NCBI RefSeq assembly: GCF_020404405.1
Contig: NZ_JAIZDA010000002.1
Coordinates: 357,320 to 421,319, forward strand
Source of the DNA: Novosphingobium sp. FKTRR1
GTDB taxonomy: Bacteria > Pseudomonadota > Alphaproteobacteria > Sphingomonadales > Sphingomonadaceae
Direction: 5' to 3'
Length of the DNA: 64,000 nt
Under the pieces are notes generated by a model that was given only the letters and a program-made list of their open reading frames with translations, was not told the origin of the DNA and made no database searches. Made by a program: the position numbers and the translations under genes. The stretch's first letter is position 1. Every line of letters begins with the position of its first letter. This document shows, piece by piece, positions 53,572 to 64,000 of this stretch.

Positions 53572-55851
53572 ATGGTCCTGCTGTCCGCCGCTGCCGCCGC
53601 CCGGGCGATCCTGATTTCGTTGCACGAGGTCATGGCCTCGCGTTCCGGTCCGCAAGCCAAGCTGAACCAGATCGTAGAGGTGATCGGAGCCAAGCTCGAT
53701 AGCGAGGTCTGCTCGATCTATCTGCTGCGCGAAGGCATGCTCGAACTGTTTGCCACACGCGGCCTCAATCAGGCCGCCGTTCACGTCACGCGGCTGGCGG
53801 TGGGCGAAGGGCTGGTCGGAACGATCGCTTCGAACATCGAGACGCTCAACCTGGCCGAAGCTGCAGCGCATCCCGACTTTGCCTTCCGTCCCGAGACGGG
53901 TGAGGAAAAATTCCATTCCTTTGCCGGTGTGCCGATCGTGCGCCGTGAACGCGCGGTCGGTGTGGTCGCGGTCCAGCATGTTGATCCGCGCCGGTATGAG
54001 GAAGTGGAGATCGAGGCGCTCCAGACAGTCGCGATGGTGCTGTCCGAAATGATCGCCAACGCCGAACTGATCGATGCAGAAGATGCGCTCGGGGTTTCGG
54101 CGCAACAGACCGGGCCTGAGCGGTTGAAGGGGCAACCGCTGGTCAAGGGCATCGCCGCCGGATTGGCGGTCTATCACCAGCCGCGCGTCACGATCGAGCA
54201 GATCGTGGCCGAAGACACCGAGGCCGAACGCCAGCGCGTCTACCTCGCGTTCGACCGGATGCGCGAACAGATCGACCGCATGGCGAGCCAGGCCGAATTC
54301 GGCGTCGGCGGCGAGCATGAGGAGGTGCTCGAAACCTATCGCATGTTCGCTTACGACGAAGGCTGGAGCCGCCGGATCAACGAAGCGATCGATTCGGGGC
54401 TGACCGCCGAAGCCGCGATCGAGCGCGTGCAGCAACGCACCCGCATGCGCATGCGCCAGATCGACGATCCGCTGCTGGCCGACCGCATGCACGACCTTGA
54501 AGACCTGTCGAACCGGTTGTTGCGGATCGTTTCGGGGCAGCTTGGCACGGCGGCCAGCATGGGGCTCAAGGGCGATGCGATCCTGATCGCACGCAATCTT
54601 GGTCCGGCCGAATTGCTTGAATACGATCGGCGGCGGCTCAAGGGCGTGATCCTTGAGGAAGGCTCGCTGACATCGCATGTGGTGATCGTGGCGCGCGCCA
54701 TGGGCATCCCGGTGATCGGGCGGGTGCGGGGTCTGCGCGGTTGCGTGCGCGATGGCGATCAATTGCTGGTCGATGGCGATCAGGGCGTCATCGACGTGCG
54801 GCCCCTGCCGGCACGGACCGAGGCGTTCGAAACGCGCTTTGCCAAAAACCGCGAACGTCAGGCGCACTACGCCGCGATGCGCGATGTTGAGCCGGTCACG
54901 CGCGATGGCACGCGCATCTCGGTGATGATCAATGCGGGTCTGCGCGATGATCTGCCGATGCTCGGCCTGACCGGCGCCGATGGCATCGGCCTGTTCCGTA
55001 CCGAGTTCCAGTTTCTGGTGTCGGCGACGCTGCCAGCGCGCGAGCGCCAGACCCGACTGTACCGCGACGTGCTCGACGCGGCGGGTGACCGGCCGGTGGT
55101 GTTCCGCACCGTCGATATCGGCGGCGACAAGGTGCTGCCCTACTTGCGCCACAACGGTGGAGAGGCCGAGGAGAACCCGGCGATGGGCTGGCGCGCGCTA
55201 CGCGTGGCGCTCGAACGCGATGGGCTGCTCAAGGTGCAGGCGCGCTCGCTGCTCGAAGCGGCTGGTGGGCGGACGCTGAACGTGATGTTCCCGATGGTTA
55301 CCGAACCATGGGAGTTTGATGCGGCCAAAGCGGTGTTCGATGGCCAGTTGGCGTTCCTGAAAAAGCAGAAGAAGCCGCTGCCCGAGGCGATCCGCTTCGG
55401 GGCCATGCTCGAAGTGCCGGCGCTCGCTGAATGCCTTGATGTGCTGGCGCCCAAGATCTCGTTCCTGTCGATCGGGACCAACGATCTCACCCAGTTTCTG
55501 TTCGCGGCCGACCGTGCCCATTCCAAACTGGCCGAGCGCTATGACTGGCTGAGCCCCGCGATCATGCGCTTCCTGCGCCGGGTGGTGCAATCGGTGGCGC
55601 CCCACGGCATCGACCTGACGGTGTGCGGTGAGATGGGTGGGCGGAGGCTTGAGGCGTTGGCCCTGCTGGGCCTTGGCATTACCCGGCTGTCGATCACGCC
55701 AGCCGCCGTCGGACCAGTCAAGGAACTGGTACGCAAGGTCAATTTGCCCGACATCGCCAGAGCCATGTCCGGTTGGCTGGACGCACCGCCTCCGAACTTG
55801 CGCGCGGCCCTGTCCGAATGGGCCTGCCAACGCGGCATCGAATGCGACTGA
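53572..55851 (+). CDS. ptsP: Phosphoenolpyruvate-protein phosphotransferase PtsP (EI-Ntr)
   Basis: A 759-residue enzyme I of the regulatory PTS-Ntr chain. An N-terminal GAF domain (about 1-165; KLDSEVCSIYLLREGMLELF trimmed, FHSFAGVPIVRRER) precedes the PTS domains: the phosphorylated His in GSLTSHVVIVARAMGIPV (about residue 365), the PEP-binding TIM barrel with GIGLFRTEFQFL, and the catalytic Cys in LTVCGEMGG. It phosphorylates an NPr partner that passes phosphate to PtsN (29860). No HPr gene is in the window. Confidence 0.96.
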   Translation: MVLLSAAAAARAILISLHEVMASRSGPQAKLNQIVEVIGAKLDSEVCSIYLLREGMLELFATRGLNQAAVHVTRLAVGEGLVGTIASNIETLNLAEAAAHPDFAFRPETGEEKFHSFAGVPIVRRERAVGVVAVQHVDPRRYEEVEIEALQTVAMVLSEMIANAELIDAEDALGVSAQQTGPERLKGQPLVKGIAAGLAVYHQPRVTIEQIVAEDTEAERQRVYLAFDRMREQIDRMASQAEFGVGGEHEEVLETYRMFAYDEGWSRRINEAIDSGLTAEAAIERVQQRTRMRMRQIDDPLLADRMHDLEDLSNRLLRIVSGQLGTAASMGLKGDAILIARNLGPAELLEYDRRRLKGVILEEGSLTSHVVIVARAMGIPVIGRVRGLRGCVRDGDQLLVDGDQGVIDVRPLPARTEAFETRFAKNRERQAHYAAMRDVEPVTRDGTRISVMINAGLRDDLPMLGLTGADGIGLFRTEFQFLVSATLPARERQTRLYRDVLDAAGDRPVVFRTVDIGGDKVLPYLRHNGGEAEENPAMGWRALRVALERDGLLKVQARSLLEAAGGRTLNVMFPMVTEPWEFDAAKAVFDGQLAFLKKQKKPLPEAIRFGAMLEVPALAECLDVLAPKISFLSIGTNDLTQFLFAADRAHSKLAERYDWLSPAIMRFLRRVVQSVAPHGIDLTVCGEMGGRRLEALALLGLGITRLSITPAAVGPVKELVRKVNLPDIARAMSGWLDAPPPNLRAALSEWACQRGIECD

Positions 55852-56021
55852 CCGTCTCGGGTCGCCAGTCAGCATCGCGAAAGGCAAATCGTCGCAAAAC
55901 CGGCGCTTGTTGTTGTGAAACCGGCGTGAAAAGCGTTGACATTCGCCCGATTGCAACGTTGCCTGCGTAACGGGTACGCAAGAAGCCGAGGGTCGCCTCA
56001 AAGGCCAAGGAAAGTGTTGAC

Positions 56022-57029
56022 GTGACTGCCTCCGCAGATACCGGATTTGATCCCGCTCCAATCATTGCGCCCTTGCCACAGCCCGTCAGTGTCCGGCTCA
56101 AGGCGGCACGCGAAGCGCTTGGTCTGTCGCTCGCCGATGTCGCGGCGCGCACACGGATTACCTCACGCCACGTCAAGGCGGTGGAGGATGGCGATTTCGC
56201 CAGCCTTCCCGGACGGCCCTATGTGATCGGCTTTGCCCGCAGCTATGCGCGCGCGGTGGGATTGGATGAGGCTGAAATCGCCGCAGCCGTGCGGTTGGAG
56301 ATCGGCACCCGCAGCATCGGTCCCGAACCGCGCGTCATCAACCAGTTCGAGGTGGACGACCCGGCCAAGACTCCGTCACGGCTGGTCATCTGGCTGGCGC
56401 TGCTGTTGTTCGGCGGCCTGATCGTCACGATCGTGCTGTTCCTGCCGACCACGTTCATCCCGTCGGTCGGCCTGCCCTCGCTGGTCGAGCCGACGCACGC
56501 GCCTGCGCCTCCCGCGGTTACCGTGCAGCGCCCCGCTGCTCCGGCTGCTGCACCTGCGCCGACCGGTCCGGTGGTGTTCACGGCGCTGACCGACAAGCTG
56601 TGGGTCAAGTTCTATGACGCCAGCGGCAAGCAGTTGTTGCAAAAGCAACTGGCCAAGGGTGAAAGCTACACGGTGCCCGCAGATGCGGTCGAACCGAAGC
56701 TGTGGACCGGGCGGGGCGATGCCCTGGCCATCACCATCGGCGGACAGGCCGTGCCGCGTCTTGCCGAGCATGAAGGCATCATCAAGGACATTCCGGTCAG
56801 TGCGGTGGCCCTCCTCGCGCGCCCGGCGTCCGGCGCGCCAGCGGGGCAGGCGTCAACGCCGGCGCCGGTCGTCGCCGCAACCGGTTCGCCATCGACTGCG
56901 CGACCCTTCGCGCGGCGCCGGGCTGTCGCGCCTGCGTCGTCAGCGCCGAGCGAGGCCGTGCCCGCTGCGCCGACCGCCACTCCTGCGGCTGCGACCGGCC
57001 CGGCAGCGACGGCTTCCCCGGCCGGGTGA
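56022..57029 (+). CDS. RodZ-like helix-turn-helix membrane protein
   Basis: A 335-residue protein. The N-terminal HTH_25 domain (about 22-85, VRLKAAREALGLSLADVAAR then RHVKAVEDGDFASLPGRPYV trimmed) is followed by a single membrane helix (about 123-145) and an extracytoplasmic DUF4115 domain (FTALTDKLWVKFYDASGKQL trimmed). The C-terminus is Pro/Ala-rich. RodZ organises the MreB elongation machinery. The start is GTG 56022, with AAGGAAAG about 8 nt upstream. mreB is not in the window. Confidence 0.88.
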   Translation: MTASADTGFDPAPIIAPLPQPVSVRLKAAREALGLSLADVAARTRITSRHVKAVEDGDFASLPGRPYVIGFARSYARAVGLDEAEIAAAVRLEIGTRSIGPEPRVINQFEVDDPAKTPSRLVIWLALLLFGGLIVTIVLFLPTTFIPSVGLPSLVEPTHAPAPPAVTVQRPAAPAAAPAPTGPVVFTALTDKLWVKFYDASGKQLLQKQLAKGESYTVPADAVEPKLWTGRGDALAITIGGQAVPRLAEHEGIIKDIPVSAVALLARPASGAPAGQASTPAPVVAATGSPSTARPFARRRAVAPASSAPSEAVPAAPTATPAAATGPAATASPAG

Positions 57030-57111
57030 CGGGTTGCACTCGACTTCGTGTCGGGGCTGAGGCAGATTGAGGGCGATGCCGGGCATCGGCACTACCTTCC
57101 GGACGGAGACC

Positions 57112-58137
57112 ATGACGAAGATGATGAACGCCCCCCGACCGGCGCGCCTGCGCCCGGCCATGTTCGGTGCGATTTGTCTGGCGCTGTTGCCGGTATCTGG
57201 CGCGCTGTTGCTCGTTCCGGGCTTGGCGCAGGCGCAAACCGCGGGCGATCCGGCCGAAACGCGCCTGCGCAAGCTTGAGGCCGAGCTGCGCGCGGTTCAG
57301 CGCAAGGTCTTTCCCGACGGCGCCGGTCGCACTTTTGGCGCGGAAATCTCGGCACCCACCGTCGGCAGCAGTGCGCCAGCACCCGTTGCCGGGCCGTCTC
57401 CGGTGACCGATCTGCTCACCCGCCTTGACGCGGTAGAGGCGCAAGTGAAGTCGCTGACCGCCGCAACCGAAGAAAACCAGAACCGCCTGGCCAAGCTTGA
57501 GGCGCGGGTTGCCGCTGTTGAACCGCAGCCTGCGGCAAACCCGCTCGAAGCGGGCGCCGGGGCACCGGCACCGGTCATTCCCGCTGTGTCGCAACGCCCC
57601 GCTCCGGCGCCTGCGGCAAAGGCGCCTGTCGTTGCTGCGCCGCCATCAGCGTCGGCACCCGCTCCGGCTGTTGTCGCACCCAAGCCGGTCGGGCCTTCCG
57701 CCGAACGGGTCGCCGCCGTCGCTGCGATCGAGCGGCCGGTCAGCGAAGACAAGGCCGAGGATGAATATTCCTACGGCTACCGTTTGTGGGAGGCCAAGTT
57801 CTTCCCCGAAGCGCAGCAGCAATTGCAGCACTTTGCCCAAGCCTATCCCAAGCACAAGCGCATCAGCTATGCCCGGAATCTGCTGGGGCGCTCCTATCTC
57901 GATGACAACAAGCCCGGCACCGCCGCGCAATGGTTCGTGCAGAACTATCTTGGTGACAAGCAGGGCGATCGCGCCGCCGACAGCTTGCTCTATCTGGGCG
58001 TCGCGATGACCCGGCTCAAGGAAGCCAAGCGCGCCTGCACTGCCTTCGCCGAGTTCAAGACAACCTATCCGACCGAGGCTGCGGGCCGTCTCAAGTCGCA
58101 GTATGAGGCCGCCACCAAGGCGGTAACCTGCAATTGA
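57112..58137 (+). CDS. cpoB: Tol-Pal system protein CpoB (YbgF)
   Basis: A 341-residue periplasmic protein. A signal peptide ends near GLAQAQ (about 42). An N-terminal coiled coil (LRKLEAELRAVQRKV, NRLAKLEARVAAVEP) is followed by a long Pro/Ala linker and a C-terminal TPR domain (about 225-341; YSYGYRLWEAKFFPEAQQQL trimmed). CpoB couples Tol-Pal constriction to peptidoglycan synthesis. ATG 57112 has GGAG just upstream. Its stop codon lies inside the probable ATT start region of tilS. Confidence 0.93.
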   Translation: MTKMMNAPRPARLRPAMFGAICLALLPVSGALLLVPGLAQAQTAGDPAETRLRKLEAELRAVQRKVFPDGAGRTFGAEISAPTVGSSAPAPVAGPSPVTDLLTRLDAVEAQVKSLTAATEENQNRLAKLEARVAAVEPQPAANPLEAGAGAPAPVIPAVSQRPAPAPAAKAPVVAAPPSASAPAPAVVAPKPVGPSAERVAAVAAIERPVSEDKAEDEYSYGYRLWEAKFFPEAQQQLQHFAQAYPKHKRISYARNLLGRSYLDDNKPGTAAQWFVQNYLGDKQGDRAADSLLYLGVAMTRLKEAKRACTAFAEFKTTYPTEAAGRLKSQYEAATKAVTCN

Positions 58138-59122
58138 TACGCCTCCCCGCCTGATTTCGCCCGCGTTTGCGGCCCGTTTCGCCGCAGATTGGCAGCGCGT
58201 CTGGGGCGACGATCGGCCGGTTGGACTCGCGGTTTCGGGCGGGGCCGACAGCCTCGCGCTGCTGCTGCTGGCTTGCGCCGCTTTGCCCGGACGCTTTGCC
58301 GTTGCTACCGTCGATCATGGCTTGCGGCCCGAGGCGGCTGGCGAGGCGGCAGCGGTGGCCCGGCTTTGCGCCGCGTGGAACGTGCCGCATACCACGCTTT
58401 GCCTCACCCTTGCCGCAGGCAGCGCCATTCAGGAACGCGCCCGCGATGCCCGCTATGCGGCGCTGGCTGGCTGGCAGCAAGGCGCGGGTCTTGCGGCGCT
58501 GGTCACCGCGCACCATGCCGACGATCAGGCCGAAACCTTGCTAATGCGCTTCAACCGGGGGTCGGGCTTGCGCGGGCTGGCAGGGATGCGGCCGATGGCC
58601 CGTGTTCCCGGTCATGAGGCGCCGCTGCTGCGGCCGCTGCTTGGCTGGCGGAGGGCCGAACTGAGCGAGATCGTTGCTTTTGCTGGGGTTGTTGCCGCCG
58701 ACGATCCGTCCAACCATGATGTCCGGTACGAACGCGTACGGGTGCGCCAAGCGCTGGCGCAGGCAGATTGGCTCGATCCTGCCGCGATCGCTGCCAGCGC
58801 TGCGCATCTGGCCGAGGCGGACGCTGCGCTGGATTGGGCGGTGGCGCGCGATTTGCACACCATCGCGGCGATGCCTGACGGGCTGGCGTTCGATCCCGCC
58901 GATGTACCTCGGGTACTCACTCTGCGGATGCTTGAGCGCATTGTGATGCAGCTTGCGCAAGGCACCCCGCGCGGTCGGGATCTGGCGCGCTGGCACGATT
59001 TGCTGGCCGGTGGGGCGGTGGCTACGTTGGCAGGGGTCCGCGGCGACGGGCGGGCGCGGCCCTGGCGCTTTACCCGCGCTCCGGCGCATCGGCGCCTGCG
59101 AAAAAGCGAAGGCGGAGCCTGA
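58133..59122 (+). CDS. tilS: tRNA-Ile lysidine synthetase TilS, probable ATT start
   Basis: A 329-residue essential enzyme modifying C34 of tRNA-Ile to lysidine. The ATP pyrophosphatase loop GLAVSGGADSLALLLLA is encoded at about 58223-58273, with VDHGLRPEAAGEA and the HHADDQAETLLMRF motif further on. The first ATG/GTG/TTG in frame is at 58283, downstream of the loop and so too late. In-frame stop TAA at 58124 limits the start to non-standard codons; ATT 58133, overlapping the cpoB stop as ATTGA and preceded by AAGGCGG, is the best candidate. CTG 58151 is the alternative. Confidence 0.9.
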   Translation: MDTPPRLISPAFAARFAADWQRVWGDDRPVGLAVSGGADSLALLLLACAALPGRFAVATVDHGLRPEAAGEAAAVARLCAAWNVPHTTLCLTLAAGSAIQERARDARYAALAGWQQGAGLAALVTAHHADDQAETLLMRFNRGSGLRGLAGMRPMARVPGHEAPLLRPLLGWRRAELSEIVAFAGVVAADDPSNHDVRYERVRVRQALAQADWLDPAAIAASAAHLAEADAALDWAVARDLHTIAAMPDGLAFDPADVPRVLTLRMLERIVMQLAQGTPRGRDLARWHDLLAGGAVATLAGVRGDGRARPWRFTRAPAHRRLRKSEGGA

Positions 59123-59266
59123 TTCGCCGGTCTGCCGAGTGCAATGTCGGCGCACTCGATCAAAGTGCGCAGGAAATTCGCACTTCAGGTTATATTGCCA
59201 TTCACCGTGGCGATCCTACATTGCCCTGCAACACCCGCACTTTTGCGCGTTTTCGAGAGTCACGCC

Positions 59267-61210
<1,944 letters not shown>

Positions 61211-61226
61211 GCGAAGGGCGGCTGGC

Positions 61227-62207
61227 ATGGGGGCTACGACCGAAGCGATCGTGATCCGTCAGTATGGCGGGCCTGACGTCATGGTGCTGGAAAGCGTGGA
61301 CGTGCCAGCACCAGGCCCCGGGCAGATTTTGCTGAAACAGCAAGCCGCCTCGGTCAACTTCCACGATGTCTATGTCCGTTCGGGGGCCTACAAGACGCTG
61401 CCTCTTCCCGGAATCCCCGGGTTGGAAGCGGTCGGCACGGTCGAGGCTGTGGGCGCCGGTGTCAGCGATTTCGCGCCGGGCGACCGCGTTGCCTACATCG
61501 ACCGAGCTTATGGCGGCTATGCCCGCGCCCGCGTGATCCCCGCCGAGCTGGCGGTGCCTGTGCCCGATGGCGTCGAGGCCGGTCTGGCGACCGCGTGGTT
61601 CCTGAAAGGGCTGACCGCGCAGGCGCTGGTCGATGAAGTCGAACCGGTCCACGCAGGGTCGGTCGTGCTGGCGCAGGCCGCAGGTGGCGGGGTCGGGCAA
61701 TTGGTGGCGCGCATGGCAAAGTTGCGCGGCGCAACCGTGATCGGCACCGCCGGGTCCAATGCCAAGGCCGACATCGCCCGTGCGGCCGGATGCGACCATG
61801 TCATCCTTTACCGCGAACAGGACGTTGCCGCGCAAGTGGCGGCCTTGACCGATGGCAAGGGCGTGAACGTCGCGTTCGATGCGGTCGGAGCCGACAGCTT
61901 TGAAGGTTCGCTCGCGTCGCTGGCGCTCAAGGGCCATCTTGTCCATTACGGTCAGGCATCGGGCCCTATCCCGCCGTTCGATCTGTCGCGGCTGGGGGCG
62001 AAGTCGGCAAGAATTTCGCGCCCGTTCCTGTGGCCCTACGTCCAGCCGCGCGAAAAGTTGCTGACCGCCTCGCGCAGCCTGTTTGCTGCGATGGCTGCGG
62101 GCGATCTGCCGCTCACGCTCGGCGGGCGCTTCCCGCTGGCGCAGGCGGCCGAAGCACATACCGTGCTTGAAGCGCGCGCGGCGGGGCCGTTCGTGCTCGA
62201 TTGTTGA
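61227..62207 (+). CDS. Quinone oxidoreductase (zeta-crystallin type MDR)
   Basis: A 326-residue NADPH quinone reductase of the medium-chain dehydrogenase superfamily without zinc. Visible are ASVNFHDVYVRSGAY, PGLEAVGTVEAVGAGVSDF (trimmed), the cofactor loop AQAAGGGVGQLVARMAKLRG (trimmed) and FDAVGADSFEGSLASL. ATG 61227 has AAGGG about 9 nt upstream. It starts 16 bp after ftsH and may be co-transcribed. Confidence 0.93.
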   Translation: MGATTEAIVIRQYGGPDVMVLESVDVPAPGPGQILLKQQAASVNFHDVYVRSGAYKTLPLPGIPGLEAVGTVEAVGAGVSDFAPGDRVAYIDRAYGGYARARVIPAELAVPVPDGVEAGLATAWFLKGLTAQALVDEVEPVHAGSVVLAQAAGGGVGQLVARMAKLRGATVIGTAGSNAKADIARAAGCDHVILYREQDVAAQVAALTDGKGVNVAFDAVGADSFEGSLASLALKGHLVHYGQASGPIPPFDLSRLGAKSARISRPFLWPYVQPREKLLTASRSLFAAMAAGDLPLTLGGRFPLAQAAEAHTVLEARAAGPFVLDC

Positions 62208-62220
62208 GCGGGATCGGGCG

Positions 62221-63285
62221 TCAACCCGCTGTTTCGGCAGCAATCAGCGATACGAAGATGGTCAGCGCCACAAACGCGATCACCAGCAAGGCACCGGTCC
62301 GCACCAGTGCTCCTGCGCGCGAACAGTGGTAAGCGCCACGCAACTGCCGATACATGTGCAGCGGCGGGATGATGCCATACAGCAGCACCAGGCCTGTAAG
62401 GCCGACCGACTGTCCCAGCATCACGACGATCGTCAGCAATGTCATGAAGCTGATCGAGTAGGTCACGAACACGGTGTGATCGTAAAGCGGGAAGCGCCGC
62501 CGTCCGAACGGAAACAGCAACCACAGGAACGGCACCGAGATGGGGATCAGCGCCCAACTGTATTTGTAGGCGTGTGATTGCAGCTTGTAGACCGCCAGTT
62601 CCGGGTTCTTGCTGACATGCTCGATCGCATCGTCCAGCATCGCAAAGCCGGTGGATGGCAGTTTCTCGCCGCTGCCTGCCGCCTTGGCCGCCCGCATCAA
62701 GGATACCGCATGTTCGATGTTGGCGATTTCCTCGTCCGCGTCGTCGGTATCCTCGCCGGCGGCTGCCAGCTTGGCGCGTTCGGCGCGTTTGGTGGCAAGT
62801 TCCTGCTGCGCTGCGGTCAGTCCCTGCGTTGCCTGCCCTGCAACCGACGCCTGCACAGCCGTTTTCTGTTCGCCGCCTATGTGCATTTCGCCCGTGGTCT
62901 GCTGGATCACGAAAAACAGCAGGAATACGCAGAACAGAAACAGCGCCAGCGGCGAGACGAAGCGTGCCCGCTGACCATCAATGTAGTTGCGGGTGAGCGT
63001 GCCTGGACGCAGCGCCAGCATCGGCAGCGTTGTCCAGATCTTCCCTTCGAAGTGGAACACCCCGTGCAGCAAGTCGTGAAAAAACGCGCCGAGCGTGCGG
63101 TGCACATGCGCATGCTGGCCACAGGCGTGACAATGTGCGCCGATCAGCGCGGTGCCGCAATTGAGGCAAGCGGTTTCATGCGTGTGGCCATCATCGGCGG
63201 CGTGGCTGCGACCGGCCGAGGGCTCCACAGCGTTTGCGGTCATGACTGTGGTAACGGCATCGCCCAGCGCGTCGGCATTGCTCAT
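62221..63285 (-). CDS. DUF3667 membrane protein with CxxC/HCxxC zinc-like motif
   Basis: A 354-residue protein. The N-terminus has a short treble-clef-like motif ACLNCGTALIGAHCHACGQH (four Cys), then HRTLGAFFHDLLHGVFHFEG and RPGTLTRNYIDGQRARFVSP typical of DUF3667. Four membrane helices are visible (LALFLFCVFLLFFVI, FMTLLTIVVMLGQSV, LVLLYGIIPPL, GALLVIAFVALTIFVSLI), with a coiled Ala/Glu segment between. Function unknown. Confidence 0.9.
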   Translation of the reverse strand: MSNADALGDAVTTVMTANAVEPSAGRSHAADDGHTHETACLNCGTALIGAHCHACGQHAHVHRTLGAFFHDLLHGVFHFEGKIWTTLPMLALRPGTLTRNYIDGQRARFVSPLALFLFCVFLLFFVIQQTTGEMHIGGEQKTAVQASVAGQATQGLTAAQQELATKRAERAKLAAAGEDTDDADEEIANIEHAVSLMRAAKAAGSGEKLPSTGFAMLDDAIEHVSKNPELAVYKLQSHAYKYSWALIPISVPFLWLLFPFGRRRFPLYDHTVFVTYSISFMTLLTIVVMLGQSVGLTGLVLLYGIIPPLHMYRQLRGAYHCSRAGALVRTGALLVIAFVALTIFVSLIAAETAG

Positions 63286-63490
63286 CGCTTGTCTCGTTCC
63301 CCCCGGGACAGGATTGAGGGCCTGCCATAACCGAGCGCGCCCGTGCTGGCTACGCCGTTGCTGGGGCGTCTTGCAGGTGTGCCTAAGCGCTAACCCCGAT
63401 GGAACCGGCGGATTTACGCGTGCTTAACCCTGATCGTGCAGGGGATGGAGGTGCGACAGCTCCGATCCGAGCTGAAGGAAGGCAGGCGGC

Positions 63491-63949
63491 ATGTTCGGTC
63501 CGCGTGAGGAACTGACATTCGCCTCTACGGCGAGCGCGGGGGTGACCTTTGGTCGCGCCGGTGTGCCGCGCCGCGCCGTGCCAGCAAGCAATTTACCGGC
63601 CACCGTTTTGCCGGCCAGCGACTTGCCTGCAAGCGAACCGCCGTTTTCCCGGCCGGAGCAGGACTGGCGGCTCAGTTCCCACCCGCTGGCCCGGCGCGGT
63701 CATGCGATTTGCTCTGCCGTTGAACGGCAGTTCACACGGCATCCGCTTGTCAGCGATCTGGCCGAGGATATCGGCAGCGCCGAATGGCTGCGCGGCGTGT
63801 TCACGCTGGTCGTGCTGATCGTGCTGGCGCTTGCGGCGAGGCCTGCGTTCGAGCTGCCACACGCGCGGTCGGGTGCGGATTCCGACGATCGCGCGCATGT
63901 ATTGCGATCTGATGCCGCGCAGCGTTCCGATTTGATCGCGCGCAGGTAA
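63491..63949 (+). CDS. Membrane-anchored protein, unknown; resembles N-terminus of M23-type peptidases
   Basis: A 152-residue protein. The N-terminal half is Ala/Pro-rich and cytoplasmic. FTRHPLVSDLAEDIGSAEWL followed by a membrane helix (FTLVVLIVLALAARPAF) resembles the N-terminal anchor region of sphingomonad M23 metallopeptidases, but no peptidase domain follows before the TAA at 63947. It may be a short protein in its own right, or a truncated or frameshifted remnant that continues beyond the window. The function is unknown. Confidence 0.55.
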   Translation: MFGPREELTFASTASAGVTFGRAGVPRRAVPASNLPATVLPASDLPASEPPFSRPEQDWRLSSHPLARRGHAICSAVERQFTRHPLVSDLAEDIGSAEWLRGVFTLVVLIVLALAARPAFELPHARSGADSDDRAHVLRSDAAQRSDLIARR

Positions 63950-64000
63950 AGCACCTGATCGTTGGTATCTATTCGCACTATGGTTTGGCGTTGGTCAAGC

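Noticed and set aside
53557..55152. A 531-codon open frame on the minus strand
   Set aside because: Antisense shadow of ptsP.
55936..55964. TTGACA followed 17 bp later by TTGCCT, as a rodZ promoter
   Set aside because: The -35 is perfect but the -10 is poor; without a mapped start it is not supportable.

Overview
The window is a gene-dense, high-GC chromosomal segment of an alphaproteobacterium. It most resembles the order Sphingomonadales (Novosphingobium/Sphingomonas-like); the genus is an inference from protein style and gene order, not from a marker gene. No rRNA, complete tRNA, CRISPR array, insertion sequence or prophage is visible. Most of the sequence is ordinary core genome.

The centre of the window looks like the chromosomal origin. 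A 330-bp gap at 24985-25314 between hemE (leftward) and the DUF299 kinase gene ppsR (rightward) carries an AT-rich palindromic patch and several DnaA-box-like sequences. Left of it the conserved block rho-hemJ-hemE and mnmE-mnmG-rsmG-parA-parB reads leftward. Right of it ppsR-maf-aroE-coaE-dnaQ-hpf-ptsN reads rightward. Four parS centromere sites lie at 13.0-16.4 kb, beside and inside the parAB-rsmG-mnmG-mnmE cluster. A DUF2497 (PopZ-type) gene at the left edge and a DUF1465 (RcdA-type) gene near 52 kb add possible cell-pole and cell-cycle functions.

Layout. 0-11 kb: DUF2497, a TolC-type channel with a degenerate Pcm-like protein, class I fumarase, a LytS/LytTR two-component pair, a sorbosone-dehydrogenase-like protein, free-methionine sulfoxide reductase, a glycine-zipper protein and an acyl-CoA dehydrogenase. 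11-17 kb: chromosome partitioning and tRNA/rRNA modification. 17-25 kb: dienelactone hydrolase, an aspartyl-hydroxylase-like protein, rho, haem genes, and a small probable metal/redox insert (DUF2946, outer-membrane protein, TlpA). 25-32 kb: origin-proximal housekeeping genes. 32-37 kb: an rpe-heparinase-purH operon. 37-44 kb: a possible inositol-phospholipid locus (inositol-3-phosphate synthase, a CTP:inositol-phosphate-cytidylyltransferase-like enzyme, a CDP-alcohol phosphatidyltransferase and a PmtA-like methyltransferase). 44-53 kb: lipB, CoA-ester lyase, Old Yellow Enzyme, DMT exporter, nadA, a metallo-beta-lactamase-fold hydrolase and two small YdcH proteins. 53-64 kb: ptsP, a RodZ-like protein, cpoB, tilS, ftsH, a quinone oxidoreductase and DUF3667.

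The most interesting points are the hemE/DUF299 origin with its parS cluster, the inositol-lipid gene set, and tilS, which has no ATG/GTG/TTG start upstream of its essential ATP-binding motif and probably starts at an ATT coupled to the cpoB stop codon.
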